Source: Talpa occidentalis (lineage: Eukaryota; Chordata; Mammalia; Eulipotyphla; Talpidae). From it: DNA of 64,000 nt. A model generated the notes under the pieces. The model had not been told where the DNA came from, did not search any database, and worked only from the letters and a program-made list of their open reading frames with translations. Position numbers and translations under genes: made by a program. The stretch covers positions 61,021,782-61,085,781 of the forward strand of contig NW_023601543.1 in assembly GCF_014898055.3 (NCBI RefSeq). Reading direction: 5' to 3'. Shown here one piece after another: positions 56,630 to 64,000 of this stretch. Every line of letters begins with the position of its first letter. Within the stretch, counting starts at the first letter, position 1.

Positions 56630-59600
56630 ATGCAGTCAGAACAGAGGCTACGGCTAATACTACAGTGAACTCTGAAGCTGAGATTGGCTTGCAGAATGTT
56701 CTGATTTGGAGCCCCTGCACTGACCAGTCATTGGATATAGGATGCCCCCAGAAAGGATGTGATCTTAGGCAAAGTAACTCTCTTTTCAGGCTCAGGCAAG
56801 TCCCAAAGAAGGACTCAGTTGAGAAATGTTGGCTGTCAAATCTCAGGTACTAGGGGAATAAGTGCTTCAGTCTTAAAAGTAGGGGGTGGTTTTTGAAAGG
56901 TACTCCAGAATACCTACAACACCGACTGAAATATTAGAAGATTGGTATAACTAGGATGAGAAATCTAAGTCTAGTAAGTAAAGAGTGACCTGACTTGAAT
57001 TATCACTATGAGAGTCACAGCCTCTCATGCTGTCTGCAGACCTGAGCCAGTCACAGAAACATAGCTCTTGAATTAAGGGGATATTGGGTCACCTGAGAGA
57101 AGGATCCCTGTGAAATTGCCAGAAACATACTGTGAATTTTCTTCTAGACCTCCATCCAGGAACTTGAAGCCTTTTATCAAAGTGGCATGGACTGGAGAAC
57201 GGGAAGTAACCGCATCAGGGATTTCTCTATAGAGGCTCAGACTTGATGCCACCCTGGCGTTTTCAGATGTTGCTATGGGCCACCAATGAGGTGACCAAAG
57301 GAGTTTTAGGACCAGACTATGATTATTTACCCAGTTTGAAAATCGTGGTTGGGAGAGACCAACTCATCATATGGTAGAACCCTCACATAGGTTCCTGGGC
57401 TCATGGGTAAGACACTGCAGGGGGAATGTCTAAGTGAAAACTGCTTGACCTTTCCTTTCTTACCAGGATCATGAACTGAAGACAGTATTACTTTGCTGAG
57501 TAACTAGAATTATTGATATAACCATGAAAATTTAAAGGATGGCGGAAAAGATGATTCCCATCACATTTCCACTTAATTTTCCAGCTTGTCTTATGCAGAA
57601 GGCTTACAATATGTTATTAGTTGGCTGTTGAATCTCATTTCGGCAACTTCTGCATATGTGATCACTTTCCTAGACCGGTTATCACAGCACTTAGAGCCTA
57701 CTTGTGCAGTAAAAACTTCTTTCTGTCCTTTAAGAAGCATAGCCTTCCCTCTCTCTCTCCTCAAATTCCATGTATGGAATTTTCCTTCTGCTTGAAACAT
57801 TTAGTGATGTGGAATTTTCTGAGAAGCAGGTTAAAACAGATTAAAAGTCAGGGTATTTATTATATGCAGGGAAGGGGGCAAAGCAGGGTTAGGTAGAGGA
57901 AAAGATTTAGCTGTAGTGTTATCTCCACCAAAATCTAAGTCAACCCCACATGGAACTCTGAAGCTGGGGTGACCCTGCAGAGTTGTCCCAAGATGTAGTG
58001 ATTGGATCATATTCCTATGGTATGGGGGAATGGCCTTGGACATGGGGACTCTAAGTTGAAGCAATCACTGCAGGGGACTGAAAGCAGAGGCTATCTACTG
58101 CGAACACTCTCAGCAGCTGGGGAAGAAGTCCTCCAGCCCTCAGTTGACATCTGCACAAATCACAGCCTCTAGTAGAAGCAAAAAGTGAAGGAGGGAGGAT
58201 GTTAGAATGAGGCAGGACCTGTGACAGTAAGGTGAGGCTCCATCCCAGGGTCAGCTCCTCTTAGGAGGGCCAGAAGAGGCCTGATCAGCTCTCCTCAGTG
58301 GCCAGTCCCAGAGTGGAAGGGGTATTTCCCCTCTCAAATTATTGGGTCTCTGTATTTTTATTGGGTCTCTGTAATGTGTATTACACATTCTTATTATGTA
58401 GAGCCAGAAGATAAAAAGAGCAATATTTATACACACATACGTAACAAAGTGATGATGAGCTATATGACTGCTTTAAATGTTCTGTTTCCCAAACTGTTTT
58501 TGAGGAGAATCTCCTAAAACAGCTCCTTTACGGATGCAATGAATATTTCCTTTGTGATTGTACTTGTCAAAACAGCCTGTCCCACACCCTCTCTCCGTTA
58601 CCCTGGCATTCCAGCTCTCTGAGGGAAGGAGAAATGAGGGCTAATGAGAGAGAGCAGGGAAATGGAGCTCAGAAAAACAGCTGACGGGATGCCTTGAAGA
58701 CTTCTTGAAAGCAAATTCGACTATTTTGCACCCTTTCTTTAAACTGCATGGAAATGATACAATTAGTTGGAGAGCTGAATTTTTCCCCCTGCTTTTGCAA
58801 GAAAATGAACAGTGAGAAAACACTTGCCACAGTATTTGAGCTGAATATAAAGAAAATCCCTAGAAAAAGGGAGATAATGTTATGGATGACAGGAGGCAAG
58901 GGCATGAGGAATTTATCAGGAATGTTGCGACAGATTTCAATGACGCAGTAAAGGAAATTTACGAACAAGTGACTGGGAGAAAGAAAAACTCAGAATGAAG
59001 AATGATATCAAATTTACTGGTGCCTGCGCTGACAGGGTAGTGGAAGAAGAAAAATAGCATATGTGTGGAGTCTGTGAGACACACTGCCTCGGAACTGGAG
59101 TGTCAGATGAAGCTGGCTGCTTTGTGACATCATTCCATGGGTCCTAGGAAGTCACTCCTACCCTCTCTCCTTGCTCTGTGTGCCCCCCCCCCACCCAGTA
59201 TCTTCGAAATTCTCAGTTTGAAATTATTATGTGTTCTTTCCCCCATAATTATATTTTGAAGCTAACAGCATCTGTGACTAAGCTAGGTTTGTGGCTGTAT
59301 TCTGGAAAAATTTCACATTATTTTGAAAATGTGAATCCTGTCAGGAGTGGAAGCATGGCCTTGCGTGGTCATTGGGGGATAATGCATGTGGCATGTACTT
59401 TCCTTGGCTGTTTGAGAGAGCTGGGTGTCAGCTCTGGGATGTCAGCAAGAAGGGTGCTAAAAGGACAGGAAAAGCCTAAGAATGGTCCCAAGAGATTTGC
59501 ACTTCTTGTTTTCCAGTACAGCTTCAGGTCGTGGGGAAATTGTGTGGTGGGGTCAGTGTTGTGAGGGCAAATCCCACTCTGAGCTCATTTTTATGGTTAA

Positions 59601-59784
59601 TGTTATGACATTTATTACCATGTAGGTCTAAGTCACAAATTCAAAACTCTAACTTTTGTAACCACGTTAACTATAAATCATAGGTTTAAAAATGTTATAA
59701 GTAAAAAATATCTCTCCCTTAGTTCTACTATACTGAGACAGTATTTTCATTTTTTTATGTTCCTTTCCAATATTTGTTCTAAAA
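56630..59784. other. Long unassigned interval
   Basis: No gene, RNA or SINE. 57825-58090 looks like an old repeat, with the reversed phrase 'GCAGAGTTGTCCCAAGATGT'. The 99- to 128-codon frames at 58669-58968 (minus) and 59178-59564 (plus) have no recognised domain. Confidence 0.4.
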
Positions 59785-59797
59785 TATGTGTGTTTTA

Positions 59798-60068
59798 TTA
59801 TTTATTTATTTATTTATTTGTACAAGCACTGGGTACAGTCAGAAGCGCGGGAGGGTGAGAGAATTCACCAGAGCCAGAGCGGGGAGCAGAGCAGGCAGAA
59901 GGACCGAAGTACACTGCTGAGGGGAGCAGCGGGCGGCAGGAGAGGTCTGCGCGCCATGTGGGACCATCCTCTGGTGGCCGGGGAGCAGCCGGGGATTGAA
60001 CCGGTGCCGCAGAGGCTTCAGGCAGCTTCGCAACCCAGCGCTCAACCGCTGCGCCACCGGGGAGGCCC
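59798..60068 (-). mobile_element. tRNA-derived SINE, young subfamily A
   Basis: Minus-strand near-consensus copy; tail (TTTA)n at 59798-59820. The duplication TATGTGTGTTTTA (59785-59797) matches TATGTGTGTGTTTTA (60069-60083) with a 2-bp GT length change. Confidence 0.92.
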
Positions 60069-60083
60069 TATGTGTGTGTTTTA

Positions 60084-61382
60084 AATAACTTTGTAATTAT
60101 AGAATAATGACTATTTTGATTTATCACATAAAGGTAACTTTCCATGTTGTTACACCAGGTTATAGATTGTTTATATGTATGTAAAAACAAATACCCAGAT
60201 GTTAACAATAAATCTGAAAGACTGACATGCCTCTTGAATACTATGGATGCTAGTCAGGGATGCCAGAAATGATTTTGATGTGGGTGTTTGCGTAGTCATC
60301 CTTTCAAAGACTGAGACATAAGAAGAATATTACATTTTGGCTAAATACCGGGGCTAAAGCCAACTTTCAGTTGTTCCTAGCATTCTGCCCCCTGCTCCTG
60401 CCTTTAGTAAATCTTTTTTGAAATTACTTTTGAAGTACATTTTTGCGGAGAAAGCTGCCAAGTCCTTTACCATATCTGAAGTGTGCCTAGTCCACAGTCA
60501 CAGTGGTGGAGTGACAGCCTTTGTCTCACCATGTTACTATGAACTCTGTCTCAACTCATATTCTTGCAAGAATATATGCACATTTCCTAACAGCTCCTCT
60601 TTGCTCTCAATTTCAGATGTCTTCATCACCCACTCATTTTTTTTTTTTTAATTTTTACCCACTCATTTTTAATGGAGCCAAAAAGGTAGAGAGAAAGAGG
60701 AGAGAAACTAGGAAGGCATTAGATATATTTGACACCCATTCTAGGTCACATTTTGGGGGATTGAGAAAATTGAAGGAACAGACAGTGGACATGGAAACCA
60801 TGGTGGCTATACATGTTGAAATAGTTCTTCCAAGTATCTCGAGGTCACTAAAAACAAAAGAGAAACCCAAGAAAAGGAGCTACAAAAACCCTGTAATCAC
60901 TGTGAAAGCAGAGGCCATGATTTGTTTTTCTGTGATGATTTAGTGCTGAAGACTCAGTTTGTAGATAATTACATGAAAATTAAATTAGATTCCAGCATCC
61001 CAATTCCTTGGGTCTAGCTAAAGAACTACCCTGATCTAGTCAAAATTCTCCTTCACACCCACTTTCTGTATTATTTTTTTTTTTCAACAAACATTTATTA
61101 GGTGTCTTCTCTATGGCACTTGCCATGAAGATATGAATACAAAAACTTGATCTTCACTTCTTACTAATTTCAAGTCCCAGCCCATTTAGCTTTGCTGATT
61201 GACCTAGGCAAAACCACCTCTGCCATGGCCAGAGGACACACCCAGTCTTCTGATTGATTTTCTGGGAATTGGTATTGCTCATATGCTTGCACATTCTCTT
61301 GTATTCTTTCAAAGAATCAAGAGTTCCTTGAGATCTAGAACCCAAATTTTCGGTTCTGTTCATTTAAAATGCCTCTAACTAA
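60084..61382. other. Unassigned sequence
   Basis: A plus-strand frame at 60521-60943 (140 codons) has a Lys/Arg-rich C-terminal part with no recognised family. No repeat was identified. Confidence 0.4.
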
Positions 61383-61395
61383 GATGATCAATCAG

Positions 61396-61659
61396 GGCCT
61401 CCCTGGTGGTGCAGGGGTTAAAGTCTCTGTGCTATCAAGCTATCATCAGCCACTGCAGCCTGAGTTCGATCCCCAACCAGGGAACTAGCCCACATGGCAC
61501 AGCAGACCTCTCCTGTCTCTCCAGTTGCTCCCCTCAGCAGTGTATTTCAGTAGATCTGCTTGTTCTGTTCCCCACTCTGTCTCTGGTGAATCCTCTCATC
61601 CCCTGCACCTCTGGCCTATACCCCAATTCTTAAATGCATAAACAAATATTTTTTTTAAT
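61396..61659 (+). mobile_element. tRNA-derived SINE, subfamily C
   Basis: Plus-strand C copy with B box GTTCGATCCCC. The 13-bp duplication GATGATCAATCAG (61383-61395) matches GATGATCAATTAG (61660-61672) with one mismatch. The tail reads ATGCATAAACAAATATTTTT, so the A tail has decayed. Confidence 0.92.
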
Positions 61660-61672
61660 GATGATCAATTAG

Positions 61673-63761
61673 TCTAATTTTAGTATGTACAAAACCAAGC
61701 AATTCTGGGGAAATTATTTTTCAGGTTCCTGCACCCAAATCTCCAATACCATACACTGATTAAAAACACAGCAGAAAAAAATGTTACAAATGTTTCCATA
61801 CAAAGGACAAACTGGGTTATTATAGGTTTTTGCATCTATTTCAGCTCTATAAATCTCTCTTCTTCTTCAGAATAGCATGTTATGGACAGATTAATCATAC
61901 ATGCACAAGGAAATGTTTGCAAAAATATAAGTTGCTGTTTTATCTTTGCTGTAGCCATCAGATACATTTGTAAAAAGGTTTCATAGACAAGAAATGTAAT
62001 CCTTCTCCTATAAATATTTGCCTACTTCACCCCTTAGATGATCTCAGATGAAACTCCATTTTCAACAAATTGTAGTTTTTAGAGGCCAGGGTGTACATTA
62101 GAGGGATTGTTTTGGTAAAGAACTAATTTGAATTCTCCCTATATTAGTCACGGCCTCAACGGGAAACAGATGATGTTCTTGAATTAGGGTATTTCAAGGA
62201 GAAATTAATAAAGGCACTATTTATAAAGATGTGGGCAGTATATAGGGGAACCATAAATGATATTGCAGAAATAATAGACTTTAATGCCGGTAACTACATG
62301 GATATTACTACTGCAGGATCTGAAGGAAGATGAGAAAGCACTTACTGGGACCCAGAAGATGAGAGTCTTGTAAAGATGGCTGCCTTTTTTGAGAAAAATA
62401 TCAAACTCAAGGCAAACTGGAAGGGAGAGAGAAATGGAAATAAATAGGCTGACCACCTTTGTCTTTTCCCTGATCTTCTGCCAGGGGTCTTCATGAGTCA
62501 AACCCAATAGGAGAATAAAAGGCAAGGAAGATGTTGATATAGTTTATACAGATTGGGCTCTCAAGTCAAGGAGCAAGATGGAGAATGATGGAGGGCAAAT
62601 GGGTGATATCCTGGTACACCTTCCCTATTAATTATAAATTCAACTCAAGCTGTAGGACAGAGAATACAAAATCATATTTTGGCTGGAGTCATACTTCCCC
62701 TTTGTGGATTTATTAAAAAAATCTTTTTATGCTTCTGCTAAGGCCTTATTTTGTACCAGTCTCTATTTGGTGTGAACAAAACAGACAAAATCCCCATCAT
62801 CATTGAGCCCATAGTCTACTGGTGGCCATTTCTATTAGTCAGGAGTCATTTGGCTGCAAGAGAAAGCTACTCAAGTTAGAAATTAAAAACAAAAGATTGC
62901 GAGAAAACCTTCTCAACTGTAAATATCAACAACTCTCTGCACTGTCTATTATATCTCCTGCTCTTCCATTTCCTCCCTACCCCCCACCCTCCACACCATC
63001 TCTCTTCCCACACTTCCTGCTCACCACACAATGGGGTTGTACTTCTTTGAATATCCCTTTGAATCTGTTCCTCTCTTCTCTGTATTAGACAGGCTTCATT
63101 TTAAGTCTCTTATTTTTTACTTGCACACATTTTCAATTTGCATTTACCTTTGTATCCACTCTGCTTCCAAACATTTATTGTGAAAGGTCTCTCTAGTACA
63201 CCGTCACTCTAAAAATGGCTATTCATGCAACAGGTGCTCTCTTTTGCCATATCTATTCACCCATTCATCCAGTTTTTAAAAATTCATATGAATATTTATT
63301 GAGTGCCATAACACCAGAGGTCAAGAAAAAGGTCTTATGGAATGATACACAACTCATTCACTCAGGTTGGCTTTCAGACTGGGTGGGATGGGCATATGAT
63401 GAACTAAAGGCTGTTGAAGAAATTGTTAGCAGGTGGATGAAACCAAAGCCGAGTTCAAAGCCATAGCCTCTCTCAAAAGACAGTGCTCAAGAGATGGGAG
63501 TATAGACCAACCAATTTACAGAGTGGGTAAAAAATGGTAGCGTGACTACTAAGCTGGAGCAAGGATCTAGGTTCCCCAAGAGTACAAACTTTGTGTCCCA
63601 GAGAGTGCATTCAGAGTTCTGCACACAGTAAACATTGACCAAGTGACCACTCTTGCAAGGGGATAGACCTGGTTCTTGCACTCAAATGACTCCACTCATT
63701 TACAAAGTTAGAATAGGCAGTTCTTGAGTTTCAATGGCCTCCATTTAGTGTTTTACACACA

Positions 63762-63798
<37 letters not shown>

Positions 63799-64000
63799 CC
63801 TTATTGTGAAATAAGGACAAAATGAAAATGTTTGGGAAAGGTAGCTCATTAACCTGTTATTTGAAAATGAAATGCAAGTGTTCAATATATGTAAATATTG
63901 AAGAACATGTGGAGTGTCCACATATACACACATCCATGTTTTGATAAGGGATTGAGAAGTTACAGTGTGCCTTAACTGATCTATTTGTGCTTTGCAAAGG
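61673..64000. other. Unassigned; old repeat traces and (CA)n
   Basis: 62145-62330 begins TATTAGTCACGGCCTCAACG, with 'GGCACTATTTATAAAGATGT', an old L1M 3'-type repeat related to 18645-18980. A (CA)n microsatellite lies at about 63755-63797. No gene was recognised. Confidence 0.45.

Overview
The window is mammalian nuclear DNA dominated by transposable elements. I found no protein-coding gene, exon chain, tRNA, rRNA or other structural RNA gene that I can support. The open reading frames are short. The recognisable ones come from repeats: the longest (256 codons, minus strand, 52540-53310) is part of a 5'-truncated LINE-1 ORF2, and many others are SINEs read in chance frames. The region is probably intergenic or deep intronic.

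Organism: the commonest element (23 copies) is a tRNA-derived SINE. It has a Pol III A/B-box head, a C/T-rich body and a tail with AATAAA repeats, a TCTTT-like terminator and poly(A). It is not Alu, B1/B2, carnivore CAN, horse ERE, cetartiodactyl CHR or the vesper-bat Ves SINE as I know them. With the mammalian-wide repeats (MIR, MER5, old L1M) and young L1s this suggests a laurasiatherian. A rhinolophoid (horseshoe or leaf-nosed) bat is my best guess, from memory of family-level SINEs, and is not proven.

Layout: 0-14 kb is SINE-dense (11 copies), with a solo LTR at 2649-3132 and a twin-primed (5'-inverted) L1 at 8373-9153. From 14.1 to 29.97 kb there are no SINEs. That stretch holds a 1.6 kb L1 (16745-18384), an old L1 3' end interrupted by a solo LTR (20815-21286), a 106-bp tandem duplication and a MIR. 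From 30 to 39 kb there is a three-layer nest (L1 fragment, SINE, solo LTR; 32435-33329) and two more solo LTRs of the same family (35577-35872, 37930-38385). From 39 to 49 kb there are MIRs, old L1 remnants and a SINE inserted into another SINE's tail (42462-43062). From 49 to 64 kb there is a 1.7 kb L1 (52073-53763), four SINEs and long unassigned AT-rich sequence.

The best-supported results are insertion histories read from target-site duplications (TSDs). No new functional system was found. The observations worth checking are the L1 internal-priming insertion, the twin-priming junction, the nested insertion order, two lineage-specific-looking solo LTR families and the SINE subfamily structure.
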